This document shows positions 10,310-22,585 of a DNA stretch of 60,000 bases, piece by piece. Origin of the DNA: Takakia lepidozioides (taxonomy: Eukaryota > Streptophyta > Takakiopsida > Takakiales > Takakiaceae); assembly GCA_030704615.1 (NCBI GenBank), contig CM060733.1, positions 3,288,001-3,348,000 of the forward strand, read 5' to 3'. Each line of letters begins with the position of its first letter. Within the stretch, counting starts at the first letter, position 1. The notes beneath the pieces were generated by a model that was given only the letters and a program-made list of their open reading frames with translations, did not search any database and had not been told where the DNA came from. Made by a program: the position numbers and the translations under genes.

Positions 10310-13300
10310 ATGGCAATGTTGAGCCTCTCTAAGGCTTTGGCATCATCTTCTTCTAGTCGCGTTTGCTCTTCAAACGCAACGGCAGTTTCGGGCGGTGATG
10401 TCGGTCCATGCTTCTGCCGATGGAGTCATCGAGTAAGTGTTGTTTGTCTTTCTCCGTGTGTTTTTTTTCTTGTATCTCTCTCTGTTCAAGAGCAATAGAG
10501 ATGGATTACTGGGGATCGCTTGAGTCATAGTCTGGTGGGCCGAAACCTCACCACGGGTTGTTTCCGGCGCTTACTTTGTCGTAGCGCTATGTTAGAGCCA
10601 ACGTTTGCAGGGGTGAATAATGATGAGAGGCTCGGTCACGAGGTTTCTAATAGAAGCTATTTTCGTTGTTCCATCGCTATGGAACTTACTAGATAGTGAA
10701 TTGTGACCTGGCCTTTCTGGTTGTAAGTGCAGTATACTGAAAATTAGTGTTTCTGCTCGTTTGTGTCCAGACGACAACTCTTCCATCAGAAAGTTCACGC
10801 CCTCCTTCATCAAGCCTCAGAAGGTTGCAGCCACGGGAGCAGATTTGCAGCCCCGGTCTAAGCTTAAGGAGTCCCCCACATACAAGATGGAAAGCGGGAT
10901 CCCGCGACAAGTCTTATCTTAGCTCTAAGGAAGGTGTTTTGATTGACGTTGAAGGTAAAAAATTTGTATGGTGTTTCTTTTATCTTGCATGTGGGTTGTG
11001 GAAAAAAAATTATATAGTCTGGTGCGTAACTTTGTTAGATGAACTGGTATAGAGAGCTGGTGATACCAAGTCTGTATGGCCAAACACATGTTCCGTAATT
11101 ATGTCTCCTGTCCAAAACTCTTTTCACAGTTAAAAACGAAGCTCAAGTGAAGACAACCCCGCCAACTGGTTTTTCGGGAGCATTCTGTTTTCCTTTCATA
11201 ATGTGCACAAAGAAGTTACATATGATTCTGTTCATTTTGGACATGTCCCTGCCCTCGTAATTTGCATTTGGTGTGTTTCGAAGGCAATTGCTTACTGCTC
11301 TGCTTACTGCTATGTCACTTGGAATGATTACAGAGAGTCGTGAAGGTTCTGTCCTTTTCAAGTTCGGGCGGTTGGAGCAACTGCGGGCTCTGGATAAACT
11401 TCTTGGTTTTCTTTGCCGCGGAGATGAGGGCGTTCATGGCTGGACTGCTCGGGCATCCTCTAGTAACTCTTTAGTATCTAAACTTTATGAAATACTAGGT
11501 GTAGAGACACTTGTAGGGCGACTCAAAATCTCAGACTCTGTTCCGGCTTCCCTCAGATCTGACTTAGTGGGGAACTATGGTGAGGTTGGAACAGAGGAAA
11601 TGGTTATTCATATATTGGCAGCAGTGACCTCAGCGGGTGCAGTTGATTGTCTGCCTGGGTGCAATGCAGAGAGACTCTTCACACACTTCAAGGATGGGAC
11701 AGATGATGACTGGTGGGCAACATTTGATGGTGTGTTTGGACTTGCTGGTGATGGATGTGGAGGTGAAAGAGGCAGCAGGTCACTTGCTGGCCATCTACCA
11801 TATGGCTTTGTGTTCCAGCAGTCGGCAATGCCAAGGGAGGGTGACCTTGATGGTACAAGCCTTACAAAGAAGCTGGAGGGATCTGATGTAGGGGACTTTC
11901 ATCTGTTAAATTCTGGTCCTGTGCAAAGCCTGGGCATTGAAAGCATGGAGAATTTCAGCCAGAATGTGGATAGGCTCTCTCAGTTGGATTTGCAGTCATC
12001 AGTTCCGTTAGCCCGACAAAGTGATCTAGTTCCTCAAGTGGATGTGATGTCTGAAAGGGATCTGCCACAAATTGACATAACAACTCAGATGTATCTAGCC
12101 TCACAAACTGATATGACTTCCCAACTTAGTCTAGCTTCAGAAGCTGTTGGGGTACTGAGACTCTCATCTACAGAATTCAATTGGACTCGGTCTCTTTTAG
12201 GGATAGGGAACAAACAGCTAGAAAGGAGTTTGACAAGTTTCCTGTGGCTACCATGGGAGTCCGACGCATTGCAAGATTCAGTCCAGTTGAAGTTGTCCAA
12301 TACCTCATTGACTCCTGCTGCGAGTATGGCACTAGAGAGACGTGGAGCACCTGCCGTGTTTTCTTCTGTTGCGACCATGTAAGTTCCTAGATGTTTTTGT
12401 GGTGTTCTTTAACATATCGAGTACAGTAGGTCAGTAGGGTAACTCACAGTAACTCCCTATTACTCACCGTAATAGGGAGGGGAACTCCAAAACAAAAAGA
12501 GTTAAATGAAATGAAGGAGGATACAGAGTAAGGAAAGAGAACAGTGAAAGACAGTACGGTTCCTGTCCACCAAGAAACTAAGAGGATGTGAGATGGTTTT
12601 GTGACAGTGAACAAATTGTGAAATCATCTTCAATTCAAGAAAAGTTGGGAGAGAAGAAGAAGCGCAAGACTCTCAAGAATGGCCCCCAGGCTTCTAGGTG
12701 AGTCACTTTATCTGGGCTATTAAAACCATTTTGTTCATTTTCCTTCTGCAAGCGCTTGGTCCATTATTTTCTTTATCTGCTCATGCAATCTGCCTAGATA
12801 CTGCATTTGTGGTTGGGTTCAGCTAGAATGCACAGAATTGAATTTTCTCATCCCCTGCCCTACCTCAAATGCAAGGTAGACAGTGCAGGAAAAATGTTGT
12901 CGTATGGTTAAACCATACATACACCCTCACATTCTGTGTTCCTTGTCTTCAACAGGCGGCAACAGACGAAGGCCAGCAGCAGCTCCAAAGAGAGGACCTC
13001 TCGACAGTCGAAGGCCACTGGTGGTCGCAAAACTTCAACGAAATCAAGGAACCAGTATAGAACAAGTCCATTTGATTTCATGTTCTCTTCTCGCCCTGAA
13101 CACGTGAAATCTGGGGCTTTGTATCTGCTAGAAATGCAGAAAAGCTACTCCCAAGAGCTAGCAGGGGGATTGAATCAAATTGCTGTGGGACTGGCGGGGG
13201 GCGGTCTGGCAATGATTCTGCAGATCATTGCTCGCATGTTTTCCTTAAATCCCTCTTTTGATTATGCAAAGATTGCTATGCTGGTGAGAGGGCTTGCCCT

Positions 13301-13472
13301 CATATGGCTTGCAACAGCTGTCCATAGCCTCCGGAGGGTGCTTAATGCACTGCCCCAGGCTTGTTCACCTAAAGGCAAAGAGCAGGTGATGTGTGTCTCC
13401 AAGGAGTTGAGACATCTCACTGTGAGGGCAGTTACTTTGGTGGTTATCTGCCTTGTTGGGTGCGGGCTGTAA
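10310..13472 (+). CDS. Unrecognised 652-residue protein with C-terminal membrane segments, five exons
   Basis: Proposed exons are 10310-10432, 10771-10954, 11334-12378, 12608-12697 and 12956-13472. Every junction is GT-AG and the phases (0, 1, 2, 2) match across all four introns, which supports one gene. The first 40 residues are Ser/Ala-rich and poor in acids, like an organelle transit peptide. The large third exon encodes a soluble region with many LASQ/LPQ-type Ser-Gln-Leu stretches. Exon 4 and the start of exon 5 are basic (KKKRK and Arg/Lys/Ser-rich). The last 100 residues contain hydrophobic helices at about 556-575, 585-604 and 637-652. I do not recognise the family. A membrane-anchored plastid or ER protein is a reasonable guess. 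A second frame at 12181-12390 also looks protein-like, so alternative splicing of exon 3 cannot be excluded. Confidence 0.65.
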
Positions 13473-14817
13473 TTTATGTTATGATGGAGTTGCTCAAAGC
13501 TTGTCGGGGTGGTTGATGTAAAGACATCAGTAACAAGTGTGATCACTTATGTTATGCATTCGGTGCAGTTTGACAGCAATCTAGCTTTAAGGTGCTTGAT
13601 TCACTTGGTGTTTTCGGTAGTCAGGGCAACAATTGTGGCTTGCATAGAAAAATGCCTGTGAATTTGGACCTTGAACAATTTTGGTAGACATACTGCAAAA
13701 AATGTCAATAATTTTGACATGATGTGATGATGCACGTTGAATAAACCTCTAAAGGAATTGACCATGCTCTTATACCCAGCTTTGTCAGATATGTTTGTGG
13801 TCACGAGGAGAGACTAACCTGCTTGGACAGGATCGCACATGTCCGTGCATGATTGATCAATCCCATTCCCAAACATGAATATAGTGCCAAAGTATTATGC
13901 TCAAGTCAAGTTACCCATTTGAGTGATACTGCTGTCCTTGTAGCAACCAAAGCGTGGCATTTTCTCAATAATGAAACATCTTAGTTAGGTGTCAATTCAC
14001 TCTTTCAAAATTCTAGCCGTTGTTGACTGCTGTCGTTGCTTAGAAAGATTATTTGTGATGTCACTGGCATAGCATGACACTGCCACATACAAATAACCTC
14101 TCTTCTCATACTCAATATCAACTTCATGATGTTTAGAAACAGGTAGTAATGTAATAGTTTGAGTAGTTTGATGAGAATGAAGTTTCTAGACTTACCAAGA
14201 CATTGCAAAAGCCCTGGCAGCACCAGATCACATTTTCTGGTCACAAGATTATCACGCAAATATTTTTTTAAATCATGATAGTATCATGATCGCGTGGTCT
14301 TAACACTATGACACGAATATAGTTTGAACCCATGGAACTCCGGAAAAAGTGCCGTATTTGTTGGGTATATGTGGCATGGCAATTGGAGGAAGCTTCAGCC
14401 ATAAAAATAGAAAGTAAAAAAAAAATGGAGATAATAATATAGGGCTCATAATGATTGACATTGCCCATTATCTATTTAATCGTTCTAGGATGACATGAAA
14501 ATGAGGATCTATCAAAGAACTTTTAGAAAATCTCAAAAGAAAATGAGAGCTTCCGGTTATATTGTATTCAAATGGAGATTGCAAGATGAGCTATAATACT
14601 TTCCAAGAAAATGTTTGCATCTTCTTGATGTTTGGGACCTTACTCGGGAAGTGTATTACTTTCGATGCTAGAGATGTTACATGCATATGATTGTACTGAA
14701 GAGCATGTGCAGTGTTTGTAGAATATCCTTAGTCTTGTTGTTTTCGGTGACATAAAACCCTTTGAGTTTTTTCTCTTTGTTATTATCTGTTCCTTCCAGA
14801 GCATATTGGCACTCTTG
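13473..14817. other. Intergenic, no supported gene
   Basis: This holds the 3' flank of the preceding gene and then AT-rich DNA. Only short frames without family features are present. Confidence 0.45.
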
Positions 14818-15038
14818 GCCACGGCAGCGCACTACACGCCGGCGTAATGCACTTGTACGCGAGGGCGGTGCATTACACTCTAGCGTAATGCATTGCCGTA
14901 CCTTTTTTTGTTGCACGTGCTTTATGTAGGGGAGGGCCCCGAGTGGAGGGCCCCGAATGGAGGGCATTCCTCGATATAAGGGCATTCCCTCGGGCTCCTG
15001 CCCTCGGGCAGTGCCCTTATATCGAGGAATGCCCTCCC
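14818..15038. repeat. Compound inverted-repeat cluster with a perfect 26-bp hairpin
   Basis: The segment 14959-14984 (GGAGGGCATTCCTCGATA followed by TAAGGGCA) is exactly reverse-complemented at 15012-15037, leaving a 27-base loop with nested CCCTCGGGC and GCCCTCGGGC. Just upstream, 14835-14905 has alternating GCGTAATGCA and TGCATTAC motifs that pair with one another. It could be a folded MITE terminus or a small-RNA-type hairpin. No protein is encoded. Confidence 0.75.
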
Positions 15039-16789
15039 GTATACATCTGATATTTGTTTTAGAGTTCTTGAAATCAGGTCAAAAGATTGGTGCAGCCTTG
15101 GAAGTAATGGAGTTTACTAACTACATAAGTCACTCAATTTATGATATTGGAGGCACAATCAAGATGATGGGGCAAGTTCCTCAGGTGGAAACACCTTATG
15201 TGCTAAGCAAATCAGACTATCACATGCTAGAAAATTGGGTTGATACACCTGCCAATGTTCCATACTGGTTTTATTTTAGTAGGATTCTTAAGGGTGGCGG
15301 ATGCTTTAGAAAAGATCGATGTGAATTGGGTTGAGGATTTGAAAACGTCTAGAGACGTAGTTTGTAGTTTGAGGCTTAGTGGGCTAGAATGTAAGTTAAA
15401 AAGGAAAGAGGTAGATGAAGAAGGAGAGGGAGACGGGAGCGGGAGAGGGAGCAGATGAATCATGAGAAAGACTTCAAAGCAATCCAGGTCTGACCTTTCA
15501 TTTGGTCCGGATTCCATGTTTTTGTGTGATGTAGGGGAAAAGAGATTGTTGGTTTTTTTTCAGGTAAAAACATGAACTCATTTCAAGAAATGCCAAGCTT
15601 GGGACAGTCTCAACCCCCAAAAATTGTTTGTACACGGAAGAAAAGAAATTGTAGAAGAGGAAAAGGAAGCACTGTGAAAACTGGATGATTCTGGGAGTGA
15701 TGGTTACTTATGCCTCGTGGTATCAGCTTTGGAAATGACAATTACATGTCATTTTCAGAACGCCACTCCTTGCGTGCACCTGTAAGAGCACACACAAAGT
15801 GTGTGCTGTATGGGGTCGTTAATATGGATTCATGATTTTGTACTGGTGTGAAGGAGTTCTTTGACACGGTGAAAGAGATCATTAAAAAGAAGAACTGAGT
15901 TTTTGTTGGACATCTCTCTTAGGATGAGGAATCTCTACGATGAGATGAAGATAATGCAACTATAAGTGGAATCGTTGTTTACTCTATGATCTAACATACG
16001 AATTCGAAGAAAGGGTGATCAAATGCATGGTTGTGGATACTCCTAAGAAGAAATACATGTTGTTTTGACGTGTATGCATTGTTTCATTTTCCCCGTTCGA
16101 CGAAGATTCGAACATTAATTTTATCAACTTTATAACGATATGTCTAATTGTAGATATGCTAACTTCGACGAAGTTTTACGATATGGTTTGCCAAATGCCC
16201 CCCAAATTATACAAGTAACAGTACCATTTGTTGATCATTTTTTTTTATTTCTATATCAAATCATAAATTTGCGGCCTCTTATTTTGCAACCCAATGGAAG
16301 TCGCAACTAGTTGCAATTGTATGTTGTATTTTAATTAATTCTGGACTTTTGGCTTAAATCCGGACTAAACTTAATATATATTTGTATTAAATTTAATTGA
16401 AATATTAATAATATCATGGTGTAATGTGTGATTGAACTTTGTGAAGTTTCATGTGATGTCATACTTCTTTTCAAAATGTGTCATAGAAGAGGTCCATTTG
16501 ACATTGAAGTGCTCAATGTGAAGTAGCAGTATTGAACAATTCATTGAACGTCCACTTGGAAGTCGAATAAAGTAATATTCCATTGCAGGTCATCATGATA
16601 AACAAATGGGTCGCATCGAACATGGGCCAAACTCGTACTCTACCATACTCGATACAACTTGCTAGTAATTTTGATTGAATCTTCATATGAAGCACAATGT
16701 TCACATACCACGCCATTGGAATGAATCATGTTTTGGATGTGACAAGGGCAGTAAAATATTAGAATAGCATGAAACATTCGGAAGAGGTA
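15039..16789. other. AT-rich DNA with an unassigned coding-like patch at 15060-15460
   Basis: Bases 15060-15330 are open on the plus strand (containing EFTNYISHSIYDIGGTIKMM), and a second frame at 15240-15458 ends in an acidic-basic tail. The two overlap in different frames and I could not join them by convincing splice sites. They may be a decayed gene of unknown family. From 15500 to 16789 I see nothing beyond AT-rich DNA. Confidence 0.3.
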
Positions 16790-18170
16790 CTAGGGTAGTA
16801 CAATAAGGTTTGGGGTGTAACTAGGGTAGTACACTAAAGTTATTGGTTTATGGTAAGATTAATGGTTTAGGGGTGATGGTAAAGGTAGGGTTTTCGGTTT
16901 GTCAGGTTTAAGAACACTATTGGACAAACAAATGTGAAAGACTCACAGTCGCTAGAACTTGGTGTGTGTTAGAAGGATAAAAAATAAAAATAAAAATGGA
17001 GAAACAAATATTATGGAAGAGTCATTGGGCCGGAGAAGTATTTAGATTGAGGATTCGTCCTTGGAACCTGGTATTAAGATATATATGGTTATGGTATGGA
17101 TACTTCATTCCCATTTGCAAGGGAAGGGTAAGGGTTTAGACGTAACAATGGCGTAGGGTTTTGTTTAGGGTTCCCGACGAGGGTTTAGGGTTTGGGTTGA
17201 AGGCAGAAATGGTGAGCATACATGTCGGAAGACTCGCACTCGCTACAACTTAGTGTTGTTAGTAAGGTAGTACTAAGCAAAATAAAAATGAATAACCTAA
17301 TATTATGGAAGTGTAGTCATTGCATTGGACAAGTATTTAAATGAAAGACTCGTCCTTGGAACCTGGTATTAAGATACATAGAAAGCAAAGTTCGATAAAA
17401 AAGGTAAGTGCATGTCAATCCAAACCAAAGGCAAAACCTTGCGCAAGGTGAAGGGCGAAGAGATTTGAATAATCATAAATAGTTATGGTTATGGTATGGA
17501 TACTTCATTCCCAGTTGCACGGAAGGGTAGGGGTTTAGACGTAACAATGGCGTAGGGTTTTCCTTAGGGTTTTCGACGAGGGTTTAGGGCTTGGGTTGAA
17601 GGCAGAAATGGTGAGCATACATGCCGGAAGACTTGCACTCGCTACAACTTAGTGTGTGTTAGTATGGTACAAAATGTAAATTTGGTTACATTGAAGAGAT
17701 TTGGATAGCCAAAATGGTTATAATTATGGTATGGATAGTTGATTCCCATTTGCAAAGGGAAGGGAAAGGGTTCTGGGGTATTGGGTTAAGGGTAAATGTT
17801 TAGGGTTTTCTAGTAAGGGTTTAGGGTAAGGATTTAGGGTTTTTGTTTAAGTTACAAAATAGACAAACAAGAAGTCTTATGGAAAACTCTAGACTTCGCT
17901 AGAACTTAGTGTTGTTAGTAGGGTAATAGTAAGCAAAAAAAATGAATAACCTAATATTATGGACAAGTATTTAAATGAAAGACTCGTCGTTGGAACCTGG
18001 ACCTAGTATTAAGATGTAACATAGAAAGCAAATTGTAACATGCCTAAATGCATGTCAATCCAAAACAAAGAAAAAAACTAGCGCAAATGTGAAGGGAGAA
18101 GACATTTCAATAACCATAATGGTTATGGTTATGACTATGGTTATGGTATGAATAGATTTGGAAAGTAAAT
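16790..18170. repeat. Imperfect tandem repeat of about 230-405 bp with telomere-like TTTAGGG motifs
   Basis: The phrase GGTTATGGTATGGATA or a close variant recurs at about 17087, 17487, 17716 and 18140. Each is followed by GGGTTTAGACGTAACAATGG-like text and runs such as GAGGGTTTAGGG. The blocks also share CGTCCTTGGAACCTGGTATT (about 17057, 17351, 17985). Three to four diverged units are present. The repeated TTTAGGG matches the plant telomere unit, but it is degenerate and embedded in longer repeats, so this is interstitial satellite-like DNA, not a chromosome end. Confidence 0.7.
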
Positions 18171-18988
18171 GGCGTTATATAAGGACTTTTGGGAAGCGCC
18201 TGGAAACATGAGAGAGGATAAAAAGTCAGACCACCAAAAAAAAACTATGAGAAATAAAAATTGCTTAAAATTTGAACAACGGAAAAGGACATGTGAAATT
18301 CCCTCTTAAACCAGGGCCAAAGATGAGAAGTATGAAAATGAAATGAAATGAAAATTTGGTGCAGAAAAGTCGTAGAGGTTAGAGGGAAAATGGAGGAAAA
18401 CCTCATAGAAAAAACTTGAGGACTGGCAAATTGAAAAACTGTATATCAACAACGATTGAGTAAGGCTCTTCCTAGTGTGAGACTTCAGTGGGAGAATTGG
18501 TTATGCGAAAAGCAAGTCCAATGTTCCAGAGAAGGATTGGAAATGGGCTATTTTCTTCCGTTGTTAAAAACCTCTTTGACCGAATTTGAAGACTCCAGTG
18601 GTCGTGCCCACCCATTTTGTTCTTGTGATCTATATGTTATGTAGGCGAAACTCCCCCACAGGGTCATCATTGTTGACCAGGACGTACAGCAGGCCAGCAT
18701 CCAGCAAACCAGAAACAAAGGACGAGAACATCCACTAGACATTCGAGGTTCAGTGCGACATAAGAAGATAACAAAAATGATCCCCAAACGCAAACAAGAA
18801 GGGCCATATAGAGAAGAAAAATTTATTTCTTAAATCGAAATACTGGAGTTGACCTCAACAATATGTCCTTAGTCTGGAACTCGCTCGCACGACTCATTTT
18901 CTGATTGACGATTAGCCTCCTCCAAATTAGCGCGCGCCTTCACTTCGGCGGCAGTAATTCTCTTAGTGCTATTCCTTGTCGTATTTTT
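18171..18988. other. No supported gene
   Basis: AT-rich sequence with short frames only. The minus-strand part next to 18989 probably belongs to the 3' flank of the DUF7869-type gene. Confidence 0.4.
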
Positions 18989-20794
18989 TCATGGAGACAT
19001 TGTCCACACAACATTGTTCACGTGGATCCATTGAAAAGGATCTGACGAGTTATACTCCCAAAGTTTTGACCAACAGTCCCTGTACCTTTCCAAGTCTGTT
19101 GGGTTACCACCTTTTCTCGGTCTCCACCACTCCACCTTCACCTTCTTAAAATTAGGATCCTCCCTTTCGCGGATCACGTCAGATATTGCCACCCCCATCC
19201 AGACCAGGCACGTACTTGGGTCATAAGGGCGAACGAGCACAAAAAAACCCTTTCTCAATATCCTTGAACGGATTCAGGGATATTCTTGGTCGCTCACACC
19301 TCGGGCCACAGTAAGGTTCTAGGATTTCATCCTCCTCTTCCACATCTGGCAATATATGTGGATGGATTCCATCTCTGTGATGATCTTGGACCAATTTGAT
19401 TTCGGCCAGAATCCCTCAAGAAGCTGAATATGGTCGGGAGCTTCTGGAATTGGCTTATCCAGCTCGGCGAGAATGTTTCCCCAGTACTGGTCGTATTGTT
19501 CCATTCGACCTCTGTAATGATCGTCAATCATCATTCATTTCGTCCAAAAATCCCTGTATTTTTTATTCCATTATTAATGAATGACTGTTTTTCGGAGGAG
19601 TCGTCCCCGACTCCCCAGATAGGTCTCCTTGGAATGGCGTTTGGGTCTCCTTCAGGGAGCTTCGGAGTCCCGTCAGGATTGGACTTCCACATCTTCACGC
19701 TATTGTTTGTTGGAAGCCAATCCGAATCAGTAGCAGACTTCTTGTACTTCATGACGGGCCAGCCCTCCGCATCCTTAAAAAAACGGAAGATATGCATCTC
19801 CGAAATCCCGACCAATGCCTCCTTTCCATCCAGAATACAGCCCTTGACAAAATTCTTGAAGTCGAGAACCTCCTGAATAATCTGTGGAATGAACTGTAGA
19901 TCTTGCGAGGTCATAAAAGACCTCATCAAATCCGAAAGAATGTAGGTGTTTCGTTCCTTCAGTTTCTTCGAAAGGTAGCTAAAAAACCCGTTGATGTCCT
20001 CATGCGACCATCAGGAACCCTAGCTGGATTTCTTCAAAAACATCTTTGGCGGTCAGGAGGGATAGAAAAGCAAGCATCCATCTGTTCTTATTGTCCTTCG
20101 CAGAGTTGTCCATTTGCAAGTACAGTCTTCTCGGAAGTAGACGAGCACCACGTTTGTCTTCCGGCCTGCAGGGTTTAAGAGCATCCAAACATCTCGATTT
20201 ATCTCTTAAAAGTGATTCGAAGAACTCGTTTTGAAGTCGGTAATCGAAAATGTTCCTGGACTTGCAACAGGTTGGCTTCTCCAGCTGGCGCAAGCAACGT
20301 GCCAAAGAACCAATTGTAAAGTTTGAATTTCCCTTCCAGAACTCAAGAGAATACTGACCGTAAGCTCTATCACAGTGTTCGTGCGTGACCATTCCCGTTA
20401 GTGAAACTGGAATTTGACCCAATCCAGAAATCATCTTATTTGGAGTCTGTAGCCTTGGAACAGCTGTTGTCGTGAATAATACAGAGAAACTCCTCCGGAA
20501 TCATAACAGACTCATTCCTCCAGCTATGGTACAGTCTTCTGCACGACTCTTGGTGCCTCAAATGTTTATCAAGTGCTCGTTTGTGTGTCACCTGTTCCGC
20601 ACTTCTCTTGACAGACTTTCTGATCAGGTCCTTGAACATCTCACACTCCGTACAGTTCGCAAATGTACTCGCAGTTTTACGAACCTCCACGTTAGGAAAA
20701 ATCCGACTCCGGATGCGGCTAACAGCCGACTGCGAGACTCCTTCCAACCCGAAAAGTCTGTTGGTCTGTTACAATAAGGCAGGGTCAGGAAAGG

Positions 20795-20818
20795 AACGTC
20801 CATTGGACAGTGGAGGTT
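20795..20818. repeat. 24-bp palindrome, imperfect copy, probably intronic
   Basis: Left arm AACGTCCATTG, two spacer bases, right arm CAGTGGAGGTT. The left arm has two mismatches to a perfect complement. It lies between coding segments of the DUF7869-type gene, next to a minus-strand acceptor (TTGTAACAG). Confidence 0.8.
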
Positions 20819-22228
20819 CATGAAGCTAGAACCACAGTCGAAAGAGACAAAATCGAAGGGAGGATCATCCACATTGAATCAGAAAAATATTCCAGGAAAG
20901 AAATTGAAGAATGGAGATTTCATACCTTGTTGGACTCGTCTCGTATTCGCTTCCAGTTCATTTCAGGTGTTAAGACTCTCAAAGTATCCCTCCTTCCCTC
21001 CCAATGCATCTTGTCTTATGGGGCATAAGGTCAGTATTTCCGTTGACAATGGACATAATGTTACCCTCTGCTTGAAGCGTCCTTGGGCGTGGCCTCTTCA
21101 CTCCACGGTTCCCATGGAGACTTGACAACCAACCCTGTTTACTCAACTTTTTGTACTCCATGTATGTGGACCTGCCAATTCCAAGAATTATCCACCAAGC
21201 AGTCTCACATACATCCACACCCTTAATCGTAACGTATGCCCTGCGAGAGGTCCCTTCCACCATGTGAAGTCGTTTCGAAACATTCAGTCCGTGTTCTCTC
21301 CTCTCATCGAAAGTGGATCCCCAAAAAGAAGTACGGATAGCCAAAGTTTTTTGCCAATCGAAATATTGACAGCAGTGAAGTCTGCAACAAGGTTTGCTGC
21401 TCACGGACCGGACTTCCTCCAGAGTAAGATTCTTCATTCTTTTTTTGGAGTGTTCCAAATCTCAATCCCTCTTCTTTCTCGTAAAATGCCGATACGCCCC
21501 TTTCTTCACACTTGCCTCGTGATCTTCGTACAAGATACTGTCAGAGGATCTAATAAAATTCTCCAGATCATTTGAGAGTAGTTTCCCACTTTCCAAAAGT
21601 CGTGATTTTGTTAAAGGCCATTTTACAAGAGACATCAAAGATCTTGAACCTCCAGAAAGTATTCTGGTGACAAGAACTCCAACATCGTCCTCTCCCAGTT
21701 TGTCATTGAGGATCACCTCGTCCGGAATGCAGGCTTGAATCCCCCCCCCTCGAATAGTGCACCCCCATCATCACCCAACAGTACGCACTGCAAGTTTCTC
21801 CAGTTGATTCTTCCGAGTTCTCCGCTCGGATTCCCGGAACTCTTCGATGGTCTGCGGTTTGATTCATCCTCGTCGTCGTCAGAATTCTCGGCAGTATCTC
21901 TTGTCTCCGGCATAAAATCAGGATTCATGTCAGGCCCTCCTGGATACTCGTTATTCTCCGCAAGAACTTTGCCAACATTCCACATCACCGGGGTCCCAAT
22001 GGCCTCCTTCAAGGTGTCAGCATCCATATGTCCATAAGGAAGAGGACATAATGAGTGTGCTTCATCACAGGAGATGAGAACTACTGAAATGGTTGAGGAA
22101 GATAATTGTTGTCCATGACATGTCCCAACCCCGGAGACATTAAAGCAGTCCCCAGTGGCTACTGGAGATGAGGACCCGGGAAGAGTAAGAAACACTCTTT
22201 GACCCGTCTCTAAAATCATGATCACCGG

Positions 22229-22252
22229 AACCTCCACTGCACACGCGAGGTT
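22229..22252. repeat. 24-bp palindrome, imperfect copy
   Basis: Left arm AACCTCCACTG intact, spacer CA, right arm CACGCGAGGTT with two mismatches. It lies at the extreme 5' end of the first open frame of the DUF7869-type gene, so that frame may in fact begin inside an intron or leader. Confidence 0.75.
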
Positions 22253-22444
22253 CAAGAAACTGGAAACCCCTCCGTGACGACCTTACTGACAGTAATAAGC
22301 AGTATGAGTGAAGACTCTATTCAGAGATGAATCAATTCAATAAAAGGAAATACACTCGCGTATGAACGTTTCAGAGAAGTAGAATAGAAATGGAATTGTT
22401 GTTTGGTCTGGAACATGTCATTTGAAGATTGTGTCTAATTATAT

Positions 22445-22468
22445 AACCTCCACTGTACAGTGGAGGTT
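22445..22468. repeat. 24-bp palindrome, perfect copy
   Basis: Arms AACCTCCACTG and CAGTGGAGGTT around spacer TA. The surrounding 22256-23500 shows no supported gene. Confidence 0.9.
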
Positions 22469-22561
22469 AGATGAGATACAGAAAAAGTCGGATGGATGAA
22501 TATTAGTGGATGAACATGGTTACGTGGATGAATAATTGTAATGACGGATGGATGTGAGCAT

Positions 22562-22585
22562 TGTCGCGACTGTCCAGTGGAGGTC
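22562..22585. repeat. Degenerate copy of the 24-bp palindrome
   Basis: The right arm CAGTGGAGGTC is nearly intact. The left arm keeps only the inner part (CGACTG region, six of eleven positions). It lies 94 bases beyond the perfect copy at 22445. Confidence 0.6.

Larger units (their letters stand above)
18989..22255 (-). pseudogene. Decayed DUF7869-type transposase-like gene
   Basis: Consecutive minus-strand segments in different frames align with one long protein of the uncharacterised DUF7869 type, which is thought to be transposon-borne with an RNase H-like core. In order they are an acidic N-terminal part (22255-21713), CCRLHCCQ..FDWQKTL..FW plus GVDVCETAWWIILGIG and GNRGVKRPRPRT (21458-20979), FANCTECEMFKDLI (20747-20436), GLGQIPVSLTGMVTH and LYLQMDNSAKDNKNRWM..LGFLMV (20434-20000), then C-terminal parts to 18989. 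The gene is broken by a G-run shift at about 21743-21751, a deletion after IIHD (about 20462) where the usual KMD-type residues are missing, and a deletion in the GHTHEDI-type motif at about 20010. An intron near 20764-20990 probably holds a 24-bp palindrome. Smaller frame changes at about 19530 and 19260 separate the C-terminal pieces. Confidence 0.7.

Noticed and set aside
12936-13107. Alternative ORFs overlapping exon 5 of the 10310-13472 gene
   Set aside because: They are out of phase with the donors upstream and lack the hydrophobic C-terminus. They are shadows of the real exon.
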